DNA from: Ornatilinea sp.
Lineage (GTDB): Bacteria > Chloroflexota > Anaerolineae > Anaerolineales > Anaerolineaceae
Assembly (NCBI GenBank): GCA_018433975.1
Contig: JAHDQE010000064.1
Location: 1 to 64,000 of the forward strand
Direction of reading: 5' to 3'
DNA length: 64,000 nt
Positions within the stretch are counted from its first letter, which is position 1; each line of letters opens with the position of its first letter. Shown in pieces: positions 1 to 7,976 of this stretch. The position numbers and the translations under genes are program-made. The notes beneath the pieces were generated by a model, which was not told where the DNA came from, searched no databases, and worked only from the letters and a program-made list of their open reading frames with translations.

Positions 1-132
1 CTGGTCGTGGTACACGCCCATGCCGCGTTCCCGTTTCAATTCCTCTGCAACTTCCAGGACGGTCTTGATTTCTTGCGGAGTGAAATCTGTTTCGGCCAGA
101 AAATCCCGGCCCTTAAAACCACTTGTCTTCAT
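1..132 (-). CDS. Aspartate/ornithine carbamoyltransferase family protein, 5' part only
   Basis: Only the first 44 codons lie in the window; the gene runs off the left edge. ATG at 132 (minus) follows a GGAGG site with 9 nt spacing. The visible protein starts MKTSGFKGRDFLAETDF and continues with a helix ending in EELKRERG. This matches the N-terminal part of carbamoyltransferases, where a GRDFL-like stretch precedes the first helix. The carbamoyl-phosphate motif lies beyond the edge, so catalytic residues cannot be checked. It follows an SsnA-like amidohydrolase and a hydantoinase in the same direction, which suggests a YgeW-like carbamoyltransferase of purine or hydantoin breakdown rather than arginine synthesis. 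That role is inference; the family call is moderately sure. Confidence 0.6.
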   Translation of the reverse strand, partial: MKTSGFKGRDFLAETDFTPQEIKTVLEVAEELKRERGMGVYHDQ

Positions 133-221
133 AACTTAAAACCTCCGAACTTGATAGAAAAGATTGGTTCTCAATCGGCCTGGAAATCAGCCGTTTGATA
201 CAAGATGAATATTTTTACGAT

Positions 222-1550
222 CTATTTTCTGGCTTTTGCCCATAAACGCTGGGCAGCCACACGCGTGCCGTGATAAATTTTTTCCCAGTTCGCACCGATG
301 ACTTCGCCATGTTCCACGCGCAGCTTTCCGGCCACCCAGACTGCCTGGACGTTTTTCTCCGTCCGGTACAGCAGCATCTGATCGTAAAGGTTGTGTGATT
401 CGAGGGGCGTAGGAAGGTTGCCGTCGATCAATTGGAGGTCGGCCTGCCAGCCTTTTTCTATCCTGCCAACCTTTTTAAGACCAATGGCCTGCGCGCCGCC
501 TTCCGTGGCCATGTGCCATACGGTGTGGGCGGGCATGACCAGCGGGCTGAGCTGGTTGGCCTTGTGGATCAGGAAAGCACCCCGCATGACTTCAAAGAAA
601 TCGTCGATATAGCCATCGCTGCCCAATCCAACCGTCGCGCCTGCTTCAATCAACTGTGGAACGGGCGCAATTCCGCCGCCGACTTCACAGTTTGAAAGCG
701 GCATGTGACTGACCCGTACTCTCGTCTCGGCGATCAACTCTACTTCGGAAGGATCCAGTTGAACGCACTGGGATGCCAGGAAGTCCGGGCCGGCGATCCC
801 TAACTCCTGGTAGTAATGCATTGTGCGCATACCAAAGTTTTGGAGTGCAGCTTCGGGCTCATAAGTGCCTTCGGAAACATGGGCGTGAAGCAGCGCCTCT
901 CGTTCTTGCGCCATTTCATTTGCCTGACGGATAAACTCTTTGGAGCAGGTAAAAGTGGTATGAATACTCATTGCGCCCGATACCAGATCATTTCTTTTCT
1001 TGCTGGCATCGATGAAATCGGCGTTTTCCTTCAGTCCCAACTGCCCGTTCTCCCGGCTGATGCGTTCACAGGCTTCAAAAGTCAGTATGCCCCGGATGCC
1101 CCATTTGCGGACAACTTCAGCCTGCGCCTCCAGACAGCCCGGAAGGGCGTTGGGCGCTTCAGTGATATTGAAGAACGAAGTTACACCACTTTTCAGAAGC
1201 TGTGCGCAGCGAAGTTCGGTTGTGGCGCGGATCATTTCATGGTCCAGACGATTCTCAACCAGGGGCCACCAAAAGTCTTCCAAAAACGGCCAGAAGCCGG
1301 AGGGTGCCTTCTCCAACGGGATACCATGAGCGAGCACGCCGTAGATGTGCGTGTGCGAATTTACAAACCCGGGGGCCAACACCTGCCCCGGAGCTATCCA
1401 GGATTGTTCCTTGGGGTACCGGAATAAGAGCTCTTCATTTGGGGCGATGTCTTCTATTTTATCGTCGACGATACGCACGCCCCAGCCGTGTTTTGGCTCT
1501 TCAAGTGCGCTGGTGATTAACCACTCCGGAAGAATTATCGTTGCGCTCAT
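222..1550 (-). CDS. ssnA: SsnA-like amidohydrolase (aminohydrolase/chlorohydrolase superfamily)
   Basis: Metal-dependent amidohydrolase of 442 aa, expected to be a cytosolic hydrolase or deaminase of a cyclic C-N bond. An N-terminal beta-sandwich is followed by the HxH metal motif SHTHIYG (His66, His68), then HAHVSEG, and a GSDG strand carrying the catalytic Asp. The FWW-containing loop after the first motif, a TFEACER segment and GSDGYIDDFFEVM recall the SsnA branch found in anaerobic purine-degradation loci. A longer reading from 1619 exists, but ATG at 1550 has AGGAGAAGG five bases upstream, so the short start was chosen; it also removes overlap with the hydantoinase gene. The exact substrate is unknown. 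It lies between the hydantoinase and carbamoyltransferase genes, probably in one transcript. Confidence 0.75.
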   Translation of the reverse strand: MSATIILPEWLITSALEEPKHGWGVRIVDDKIEDIAPNEELLFRYPKEQSWIAPGQVLAPGFVNSHTHIYGVLAHGIPLEKAPSGFWPFLEDFWWPLVENRLDHEMIRATTELRCAQLLKSGVTSFFNITEAPNALPGCLEAQAEVVRKWGIRGILTFEACERISRENGQLGLKENADFIDASKKRNDLVSGAMSIHTTFTCSKEFIRQANEMAQEREALLHAHVSEGTYEPEAALQNFGMRTMHYYQELGIAGPDFLASQCVQLDPSEVELIAETRVRVSHMPLSNCEVGGGIAPVPQLIEAGATVGLGSDGYIDDFFEVMRGAFLIHKANQLSPLVMPAHTVWHMATEGGAQAIGLKKVGRIEKGWQADLQLIDGNLPTPLESHNLYDQMLLYRTEKNVQAVWVAGKLRVEHGEVIGANWEKIYHGTRVAAQRLWAKARK

Positions 1551-1602
1551 TCCTTCTCCTTTTTTATGAACTCCGGTTTGCACAGAACATCCTATCTTTT
1601 CT

Positions 1603-2994
1603 TCATGACAGCTGTTCAAAACGCGGCAAATTGCATTTTAAATATTTCCCATTCCCGGGTTCCGCATACATTACACCCTTTTCGGCCAGTAATTCACCGC
1701 GGAGGAGAGTCGTGATCGGATATCCTTTTAATACCAACCCTTCATATGGGGTGTAATCTACATTTTCGTGCAGAATCTGGTGGGAGAGAACCCGCTCCTG
1801 GTGGGGGTCAAAGAGGACGATATCGGCATCCGCGCCGGGCATCAGTGTGCCTTTTTGCGGATATAAGCCAAACAGTTCCGCCGGTTTAGTGCAGCAGCGG
1901 TCTACCCACTGGTTAAGCGTAAGTTTTCCTGAAACCACTCCATAGGTATACATTAAAGCCAGCCGGGATTCTATGCCGGGAATGCCTCCCGGTATGTGCG
2001 TGAAGCAGTCTTTGCCCAGGTCTTTTTGTCCTTTGAAAAAGAAAGGACAATGATCCGTGCCAATGGTCTGGATCGTGTTTTGTGAAAGCGCGTCCCAGAG
2101 GAATGCGTTGTCGGTTTCTTTGCGCAGCGGAGGAGCGCAGACAAACTTTGCGCCCTCAAAATCCGGCCGGGAGTATTCACGATCTGTCAGCAGAAGATAT
2201 TGCGGACAGGTCTCTCCAAAGGCGAGCTGCCCACGTGCCTGAGCACGGGATAACGCCGCGACGCCCTGTGCTGTGGAGATGTGGACGATGTAGGTTGGGG
2301 TCCCGGTAAGCCCGGCCATTGCCAGCACGCGTTCAATCGCTTCGCTTTCCGCACTGGCAGGACGACTGCGGGGATGAGCCTCCGGGCCATACTGGCCTTG
2401 GGCCAGTAATTCACGGGTTGCAAAACCACACATTGCGTCGTTTTCTGCGTGGACCATCACGAGTCCGCCGGTTTCTGAAACCCGGCGAAACATCTTCAGA
2501 AAAGCTTCATCCGTCAGTTTTAATCCATCATAGGTGGTATAGGTCTTAAAGGAAGTCATCCCGGCCCGGATCACCTCCGGCAATTCCGCCATGCGTTCCG
2601 GAATGATGCTGGAGAGCGTCATGTGAAGTGCGTAATCAATGACCACCTGGGAATCGGCCTGTGCTTTACGCTCTTCAAAGGCCTCGATCAAGGATTGATT
2701 CTCCAATGGCTCGATGAAGTCGATCACTGTGGTGGTCCCACCCAATGCGGCCGCAGTTGTTCCCGTTTGCCAGTTGTCGCTGGAAGTGGTTGCCCCGGCC
2801 GGCATTTGCAGGTGGACATGGGGGTCGATGGCTCCGGGTAAAACAAGAAGCCCGGCAGCATTGAGAACTTTGTGCCCTGACAGGTTTTTCCCTATTGCCT
2901 GAATCTTTCCGCCCTGAATGGCAAGGTCAGCATCCAGGGTCTCTCCGGCAGTGACGATTTTCCCATTTTGGATAACAAGATCAAAGGCTGTCAT
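1603..2994 (-). CDS. hydA: Dihydropyrimidinase / D-hydantoinase
   Basis: Cyclic-amide hydrolase (463 aa, normal family length) that opens dihydropyrimidine or hydantoin rings to N-carbamoyl amino acids. It has DPHVHLQMP with metal ligands His59 and His61, and Lys150 in SFKTYTTYDG, exactly where the carbamylated bridging lysine of hydantoinases sits. Further motifs are MVHAEND, YIVHIST and GTDHCPF with the catalytic Asp. The start has AAAGGA upstream. It is the second gene of a minus-strand transcript that begins with the XRE-cupin regulator (49 nt gap) and continues into the SsnA-like gene. The family is sure; whether the substrate is a pyrimidine, a hydantoin or a purine-derived ring is open. 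Confidence 0.88.
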   Translation of the reverse strand: MTAFDLVIQNGKIVTAGETLDADLAIQGGKIQAIGKNLSGHKVLNAAGLLVLPGAIDPHVHLQMPAGATTSSDNWQTGTTAAALGGTTTVIDFIEPLENQSLIEAFEERKAQADSQVVIDYALHMTLSSIIPERMAELPEVIRAGMTSFKTYTTYDGLKLTDEAFLKMFRRVSETGGLVMVHAENDAMCGFATRELLAQGQYGPEAHPRSRPASAESEAIERVLAMAGLTGTPTYIVHISTAQGVAALSRAQARGQLAFGETCPQYLLLTDREYSRPDFEGAKFVCAPPLRKETDNAFLWDALSQNTIQTIGTDHCPFFFKGQKDLGKDCFTHIPGGIPGIESRLALMYTYGVVSGKLTLNQWVDRCCTKPAELFGLYPQKGTLMPGADADIVLFDPHQERVLSHQILHENVDYTPYEGLVLKGYPITTLLRGELLAEKGVMYAEPGNGKYLKCNLPRFEQLS

Positions 2995-3043
2995 TTTCTA
3001 TCCTTTGCAAGTCTCAAATACGAGAAGACTGCACAAACGCGGT

Positions 3044-3661
3044 TCAGAATACAGCGGGTGTGATTACCGAAAGCCATATTGCATCCTGATCTTTGGAAGC
3101 GCAGGCCAGTTTTCGTAAGGAGTTGCCCTCAAAATAGATGGAATCGTTGGGGTTGAGATAGTATTCATTCGTGTCCAATTCCACCAGTAATGTACCGGAG
3201 AAAACATAGATAAACTCTTCTGATGGTTCTCTTAATCGTCTGGCGATATTGTCCGTCCCTGGGGCCAACCGTCCGGTGATGGCGACCATCTTTTGCCCCA
3301 TGTTGGGAACAAGTAGTTCGTAAGTAACCCCCGACATGGGCAGAATCAATTTTGAACGACAATCTGCCCGGATCACGGGTTCATAGCTCATTTTCTCCTG
3401 CGTTTCAGTGCGGGAGGGTTCAAGAACCGGCGCGGCCGGCAGAGGGTATGGGGATTCTTCAGAGAGAAAATAAAGCAGGGGAACTTCAAGGGCGTCGGCG
3501 ATTTTTTCTAAAGAATTGAGCGATAGGTTGGCTTTTCCCCTTTCCACCTGACTTATAAAGGAAGCAGAAAGATCCGTTTTTTGAGCAAGCTTTCTCAAAC
3601 TGATGTCAACTGCTTCACGGCGATGTTTCAGACGGGAGCCAACACTGGATTCAATCGTCAC
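3044..3661 (-). CDS. XRE-family regulator with C-terminal cupin domain (paralog 1)
   Basis: Transcription regulator of 205 aa: HTH_3 domain at about residues 8-62 (SLRKLAQKTDLSASFISQVERGK) and a cupin at about 110-200 (RLREPSEEFIYVFSGTL) ending in SVITPAVF. A longer frame opens at 3721, but GTG at 3661 with AGGA eight bases upstream gives 205 aa, the same length as the other three paralogs in the window (202-206 aa). GTG was chosen for that reason. It heads the hydantoinase transcript and has a clear promoter at 3761-3789. The cupin is presumably a small-ligand sensor; this is typical of PuuR/SutR-like proteins, but the ligand is unknown. Confidence 0.88.
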   Translation of the reverse strand: MTIESSVGSRLKHRREAVDISLRKLAQKTDLSASFISQVERGKANLSLNSLEKIADALEVPLLYFLSEESPYPLPAAPVLEPSRTETQEKMSYEPVIRADCRSKLILPMSGVTYELLVPNMGQKMVAITGRLAPGTDNIARRLREPSEEFIYVFSGTLLVELDTNEYYLNPNDSIYFEGNSLRKLACASKDQDAIWLSVITPAVF

Positions 3662-3760
3662 TTTGTAGTTCCTGGAATAAAAAAGATGATCATTCTGAAT
3701 TGATATTTTGTTGCGTGCCACGCGGTATTGGATAAAAAATTTTGTAATTTATTCAGTTCA

Positions 3761-3789
3761 AGCATACTATCAAGTAAACCTTGTGTCAA
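3761..3789 (-). promoter_or_regulatory. Sigma-70-type promoter for the regulator-hydantoinase transcript
   Basis: On the minus strand TTGACA (3784-3789) and TATGCT (3761-3766) are separated by 17 nt, about 95 nt upstream of the GTG start. The -35 box lies inside the palindrome CTTGTGTCAAG (3780-3790). A similar ACTTGAC-NN-AA-N-GG stretch overlaps the -35 box of the fourth regulator near 37.9 kb, so it may be an autoregulatory operator. The promoter is direct sequence evidence; operator function is inference. Confidence 0.6.
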
Positions 3790-4409
3790 GTGAGACGCAA
3801 CGTATTCGTGAAGTTAAACTTGACAGCAGCCCGGCTGCAGGCGGAGTTTTCTTATGTTTCGAGGAAAATATGTGCTTTTGTAAAGTGGAATATCACAACG
3901 ACTTTTGGATTTGACGGAAAAAGTTTGTAAAAACAGGGATTAACCCGGCTACAGCAGTAAGAAAACCGGTTCTTTATCCGATTATAGTATAGGGAGGAGT
4001 GATTTAAGGTTTTCTTCAAAATTTTGAGGGAAGCTTCAGGACGCTGATAGTGTTCAAAAAAGTTATCAGTTTTCCAAAAATAGTTAAGTGATGCTTTACA
4101 AACGAGAATTAAGTGTGTATAATCTGATGGTAATGAGTACTTTTTCAGGACTTTTACGAGAATATTTCCGAAAATCGTCAAGTTGTGCTCAACACAATTT
4201 GAAATTCCCATAGTATAAGTTAACATATTCATAAATTATTTTACAGTCAAATGAACTAAAGCTATTGAAGTTCTAAAAAACACCTGTCATAGTTGAAATT
4301 GATAGAAATTGTTTTCAAAGAAGCGTTAGTGAGTTTACAGCACAATATTTACTGGTTTTCCAAGTAGTAGCGTCGTTTTTAAATTCTACGAAAGGGTTAA
4401 AACACATTT
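3790..4409. other. AT-rich divergent spacer without a convincing gene
   Basis: Together with the promoter at 3761-3789 this is the control region between two divergent regulator operons. It is markedly more AT-rich than its surroundings. A 126-codon minus-strand frame (3852-4232) has no start site, no recognisable domain and poor codon use, so it was not called. Visible elements are a strong plus promoter at 4095-4123 and a small inverted repeat TTGTG-N5-CACAA at 4183-4197. No RNA family was recognised in the transcribed part of about 280 nt before 4410. Confidence 0.6.
4095..4123 (+). promoter_or_regulatory. Strong sigma-70-type promoter far upstream of the second regulator
   Basis: TTTACA (4095-4100) and a perfect TATAAT (4118-4123) are separated by 17 nt. 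The next start codon is at 4410, so a transcript from here would carry a leader of about 280 nt or encode a small RNA first. It is the best plus-strand promoter before the regulator-SDR-amidohydrolase genes. Confidence 0.55.
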
Positions 4410-5030
4410 ATGCTGGGTCCCGAGCTGGGTTATAAACTGCGACAACGCCGGATAAATATGGGGTTTAGTTTGAGAGAACTGGCCCGCCGCACAGACCTTA
4501 CGGCTTCATTTTTGAGCCAGGTAGAAAATGATAAAACCAGTGTTTCACTGGAGTCATTAACTCGAATTGCGGAATCGCTTGAAGTTCCCCTGTTTTACTT
4601 TTTATCAGAAAAGATGCCGCAGGCTGCAGCCAGTTATGTGCCGGAGGGTCCCCGTGGAGCGAACGGCTATCCTTATGAAGTTTTTGAAAACAGCCCGGTT
4701 TTAAGACCTGAACATCGACCCCGATTGATGCTACCTATCACCGGAGTGGAGTATGAAAAATTGGTTATGGGTACCGGGAAGAAAATGGAAGCTCTTCTTG
4801 GCCGGTTGGCACCTGGTTCGGGAAATATTGCACGAAGACTGCGTGAGCCAACGGAAGAGTTTATCTATGTCCTCTCCGGAAAATTATTAGTAGGACTGAA
4901 TACGGGTGATTATGTCTTACTCCCCGGTTACACAATTTACTTTGAAGGAGAAAATTTACAGAAATTGATGTGTGCCTCCGAAGACGAAGAGGCCATGTGG
5001 ATTTCGGTGATCACCCCCGCAGTTTTCTGA
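4410..5030 (+). CDS. XRE-family regulator with C-terminal cupin domain (paralog 2)
   Basis: 206-aa regulator: HTH_3 at about residues 5-60 (SLRELARRTDLTASFLSQVE), a variable linker, then a cupin at about 110-205 with the family stretch RRLREPTEEFIYVLSGKL and the C-terminus SVITPAVF. It is closest to paralog 1, from which it is transcribed divergently, so one spacer may hold operators for both. Ribosome binding upstream of the ATG is weak (GAAAGGG about 13 nt away). It is followed after 71 nt by the SDR at 5102 and probably heads that operon. The effector is unknown. Confidence 0.87.
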   Translation: MLGPELGYKLRQRRINMGFSLRELARRTDLTASFLSQVENDKTSVSLESLTRIAESLEVPLFYFLSEKMPQAAASYVPEGPRGANGYPYEVFENSPVLRPEHRPRLMLPITGVEYEKLVMGTGKKMEALLGRLAPGSGNIARRLREPTEEFIYVLSGKLLVGLNTGDYVLLPGYTIYFEGENLQKLMCASEDEEAMWISVITPAVF

Positions 5031-5101
5031 TCCGAGAGATCAGATTTTTCCGGAGAGAATATCACGTCGGCAAAGAATATCAAACTTGTAAGAGGTAAAG
5101 A

Positions 5102-5854
5102 ATGGATTTGAAAGGAAAGACAGCCCTGATAACGGGCGGTGCCCATCGCGTGGGAAAGGCAATTACACTGGCTCTTGCCAAAGAGGGTATGAATGTTGTA
5201 ATTAATTATCGGTCCTCTGACAGACAGGCGGTTGAAACGGCCCGGGAAGCGGCCGCGTTGGGTGTGGGTACTCTGGCTATTCAGGCAGATATTTCAAATC
5301 TCGATCAAGTTGAACAAATGGTACGTCAGGCCAAAGAGAAATTTGGCGGTGTGGATGTCTTTGTAAACAGTGCATCTCCTTTTATTAAAACCCCCCTTCC
5401 TACAAATGATTACACCCAGTGGCATTCTGTTATTAATACCATGATTAATGGATCATTTTACTGTGCCAATACGGTTGCTAAATTGATGCTGGAACGTGGC
5501 GAGGGAGCCATGGTTTTCATTGTTGATCTTTCTGCGCTGGAACCCTGGCCCAACTTTGCAGCTCATTCGGTGAGCAAAGCGGCCATGCTGGCCTTAAGCC
5601 GGCAATTGGCGCTGGAATTGGCACCTGCCGTGCGGGTTAACGCCATCGCACCAGGTCCGGTGCTGCCTCCCTCGGATTACAGTGAGCAAAAAATTAAGCG
5701 GACTGCCCAGAAGACACTGCTGAATCGTTGGGGTACAGCCGATGATGTGGCACAAACAGTTGTTTTTCTGGCAAAGTCTGATTACATTACGGGCGATTTA
5801 ATTGCTGTGGACGGCGGAGAACGTTTTGGACATCGCAAGCGTGAGGAGGGGTAA
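5102..5854 (+). CDS. Pteridine-reductase-like SDR with an Asp-His-Lys active site
   Basis: Short-chain dehydrogenase/reductase of 250 aa with a Rossmann fold. The cofactor loop TGGAHRVGK and the NSASPF stretch resemble pteridine reductase (PTR1/FolM) rather than classical SDRs. In PTR1 the triad is Asp-Tyr-Lys with Asp 13 residues before Tyr; here Asp142 and Lys159 are in place but the Tyr position is His155 (AAHSVSK). The same swap occurs in the SDRs at 21525 and 31928. An AGAGG site precedes ATG. It is three bases from the next amidohydrolase gene, so both probably act in one pathway. Whether it is a reductase with altered chemistry or a binding protein cannot be told from sequence. Confidence 0.8.
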   Translation: MDLKGKTALITGGAHRVGKAITLALAKEGMNVVINYRSSDRQAVETAREAAALGVGTLAIQADISNLDQVEQMVRQAKEKFGGVDVFVNSASPFIKTPLPTNDYTQWHSVINTMINGSFYCANTVAKLMLERGEGAMVFIVDLSALEPWPNFAAHSVSKAAMLALSRQLALELAPAVRVNAIAPGPVLPPSDYSEQKIKRTAQKTLLNRWGTADDVAQTVVFLAKSDYITGDLIAVDGGERFGHRKREEG

Positions 5855-5857
5855 CTT

Positions 5858-7216
5858 ATGCAACGGATCTTGATTGAAAAAGGAAATGTTGTAACGGTTA
5901 ATGACGAAGGCAATGTTTACTCGCCGGGCTATGTATATATAGAAGACGATAAGATTGCTGCGGTTGGTGCAGGAGATGCTCCTGAAGAACTACGTAGTAA
6001 AGCAACTCTTATCAAAGATGCATCCTTAATGGCGGTGATGCCGGGGATGGTCAATTGCCACACACATCTTTTCCAAACTTTTCTGAGAGGGCTTGCAGAT
6101 GACAAACCCTTGCTGGATTGGCTTGCTACAGCGATCTGGCCGGTGGCACGGAAGCTGACTGGTGAAGACGCCCGTCTGGCGGCCAAACTGGGGCTGATTG
6201 AAAATTTGCGCAGCGGTGCCACCTCGGTGATTGACCATCAATATATCCATACTGAACCGGCCAATGATGACGGTGTTTGCCGGGCAGCCGAAGAGATGGG
6301 GATGCGTTTTCTGCTTTCGTATGCCTGGGCGGATATGGATTATCACGAAGATTTGATCCTGACCCAGGAACATGTTCTGAAAGAAGCGGAACGGATTTAT
6401 AAGACCTGGCATGGAAAAGCCGATGGCAGGATCCGTTTTGAATTTGGCCCGCTGATCCCCTGGGGATGCACGGATGAAACCATGTTGAAAACCTATGCCC
6501 TGGCAAAGGAATGGGGCGTGGGAACACAGATCCATGTTGCCGAAACCAAAACCGAAGTAGATATGAATCTGGAAAAGCGCGGCAACCGGCATATTGAGTG
6601 GCTGGCAGATCTGGGTATCCTTGGTCCCGATGTCCAACTGGTTCACAGTGTCTGGCTGGATGACCATGAACTGGACCTGGTGAAAGAGCACGGTGCAGTG
6701 ATTGTTCATTGTGCTGTCTCCAACATGTATCTTGCTTCGGGCGCAGCCCGGATTTCGAAAATGCATAAAATGGGGATCCCGGTGGCCCTGGCCACGGACG
6801 GTCCTGGAAGCAATAATAACCAGGATATGATGGAGACCCTGAAAACCACCGCTCTGCTGGCGAAACTTTCTACGCTGGATGCTATGGCCGTTTTGCCGGA
6901 AGATGTGCTGTGGATGGCATGCCGGGATGGTTCTAAAGCTTTTGGGCAACCGGATTTGATCGGTTCTTTGGAAGTTGGCAAGAAGGCAGACATCGTTCTG
7001 GTGGACCTGGATTCACCCTTTGCCATGCCGGTTCATAAAGTGCCCTCTGCGCTGGTTTATAACCTGGGCAGCTGCGCGGTGGATACGGTGCTGGTGGATG
7101 GAAAAATCCTGATGGAAGATAAAGAGATCAAGGTGGTGGATGAGAAGGCGGTACTGGCAGAAGCCCGCGAGGCCTGTGCCAGGCTGTTTGAGCGTGCCGG
7201 CGTAGTGGTAGAATAG
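5858..7216 (+). CDS. Amidohydrolase, Atz/Trz or MTA/SAH-deaminase-like
   Basis: 452-aa amidohydrolase with all core ligands: CHTHLFQ (His68, His70), IHVAETK (His226), VHSVWLD (His263) and ATDGPGSNNN (Asp314). This motif set is typical of 5'-deoxyadenosine/S-adenosylhomocysteine deaminases, guanine deaminases and s-triazine hydrolases. The expected reaction is hydrolytic loss of an amino or other leaving group from a heteroaromatic ring in the cytoplasm. ATG is preceded by a strong GAGGAGGGG site. It is translationally close to the SDR upstream and followed after 38 nt by the lone acyltransferase domain. Association with the nucleoside-type importer at 10.4-15.5 kb favours a purine-like substrate; this is inference. 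Confidence 0.85.
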   Translation: MQRILIEKGNVVTVNDEGNVYSPGYVYIEDDKIAAVGAGDAPEELRSKATLIKDASLMAVMPGMVNCHTHLFQTFLRGLADDKPLLDWLATAIWPVARKLTGEDARLAAKLGLIENLRSGATSVIDHQYIHTEPANDDGVCRAAEEMGMRFLLSYAWADMDYHEDLILTQEHVLKEAERIYKTWHGKADGRIRFEFGPLIPWGCTDETMLKTYALAKEWGVGTQIHVAETKTEVDMNLEKRGNRHIEWLADLGILGPDVQLVHSVWLDDHELDLVKEHGAVIVHCAVSNMYLASGAARISKMHKMGIPVALATDGPGSNNNQDMMETLKTTALLAKLSTLDAMAVLPEDVLWMACRDGSKAFGQPDLIGSLEVGKKADIVLVDLDSPFAMPVHKVPSALVYNLGSCAVDTVLVDGKILMEDKEIKVVDEKAVLAEAREACARLFERAGVVVE

Positions 7217-7254
7217 CACGCATCCTATAAGCCCTTTTGCAAGGATAAAAGATC

Positions 7255-7956
7255 GTGACTGAAGTTCGAGGACTACCTGTAAAGCAAGTTGTTAAACTCA
7301 ACCGGGTCCAGAAAGCAATGGCCAAGGGGATGAAGGCCAGTTTGAATGAATTGGCTTTGAGCCAGATCAGCCGGGAACTGGATTTCACCGAGCTTAAATC
7401 ATTCCGCGCGGATTTGTCACGGGAGGGAACTCCCAAGATTTCGATCAATACGCTGATCCTGTCTGCCGTCGCCCGCGTTCTTCCAAAGAATCCCTATCTC
7501 AATGCTCAGCTGGTAGAAAATGAAATTGTTGTCTTTGAACCGGTGAACCTGGGAATGGCAGTAGCGACGGATTTTGGACTGGTCGTCACTGTTTTACGGA
7601 ATGCGGATAAGCTGCCCCTGACCGAGGTGGCAGAAAAAGCCGCTGAGCTGGCGAAACGGGCCCGCACCGGAAAGGTTACGCTGGAGGATATTGAAGGCGG
7701 AACGTTTACCATCAGTAATTTAGGGATGCTCGGTGTAGATACAGGGATTCCCATTCCACGTCCGCCCGAATCGGCAATCCTGCTTTTTGGAGCTGTCCGG
7801 CCCAGACCGGCTGTCGTAAATGGTGAAATGCTCATCCGGGATACCTGTTGGGCAACCCTGTCTTACGATCACCGATTTATTGATGGCGCACTCGCTGCAG
7901 CTTTTCTCCGGGATATTTCTGAACTACTAAACTCACCACAGATATTATTAGAATAA
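7255..7956 (+). CDS. Stand-alone 2-oxoacid dehydrogenase acyltransferase (E2) catalytic domain
   Basis: 233 aa equal to just the CoA-dependent acyltransferase core of E2 proteins: no lipoyl domain and no subunit-binding domain. The domain starts with LNRVQKAMAKGMKAS and ends with SYDHRFIDGALAAAFL, which keeps catalytic His206 and Asp210 but has Ala where the usual AARFL motif has Arg. It starts at GTG; an in-frame lipoyl domain is not encoded upstream, because the region before 7255 is the end of the amidohydrolase. It sits between two amidohydrolase genes with short gaps. Possible roles are acyl transfer between CoA and a free thiol or amine, or scaffolding. Compare the complete E2 at 32684. 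Confidence 0.8.
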   Translation: MTEVRGLPVKQVVKLNRVQKAMAKGMKASLNELALSQISRELDFTELKSFRADLSREGTPKISINTLILSAVARVLPKNPYLNAQLVENEIVVFEPVNLGMAVATDFGLVVTVLRNADKLPLTEVAEKAAELAKRARTGKVTLEDIEGGTFTISNLGMLGVDTGIPIPRPPESAILLFGAVRPRPAVVNGEMLIRDTCWATLSYDHRFIDGALAAAFLRDISELLNSPQILLE

Positions 7957-7976
7957 GAACTTTATAGGACTGATGC

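Noticed and set aside
3852..4232. 126-codon minus-strand frame in the AT-rich spacer
   Set aside because: No ribosome binding site, no recognisable motif, unusual composition, and it overlaps promoter-like elements.
5102..5854. His in the SDR active site as a sequencing error
   Set aside because: The same Tyr-to-His change, each with a CAT codon, occurs in three independent genes with conserved flanks.
6026..6949. 307-codon minus-strand frame inside the amidohydrolase at 5858
   Set aside because: Antisense to a gene with full catalytic motifs; the translation has no domain features and no start signal.
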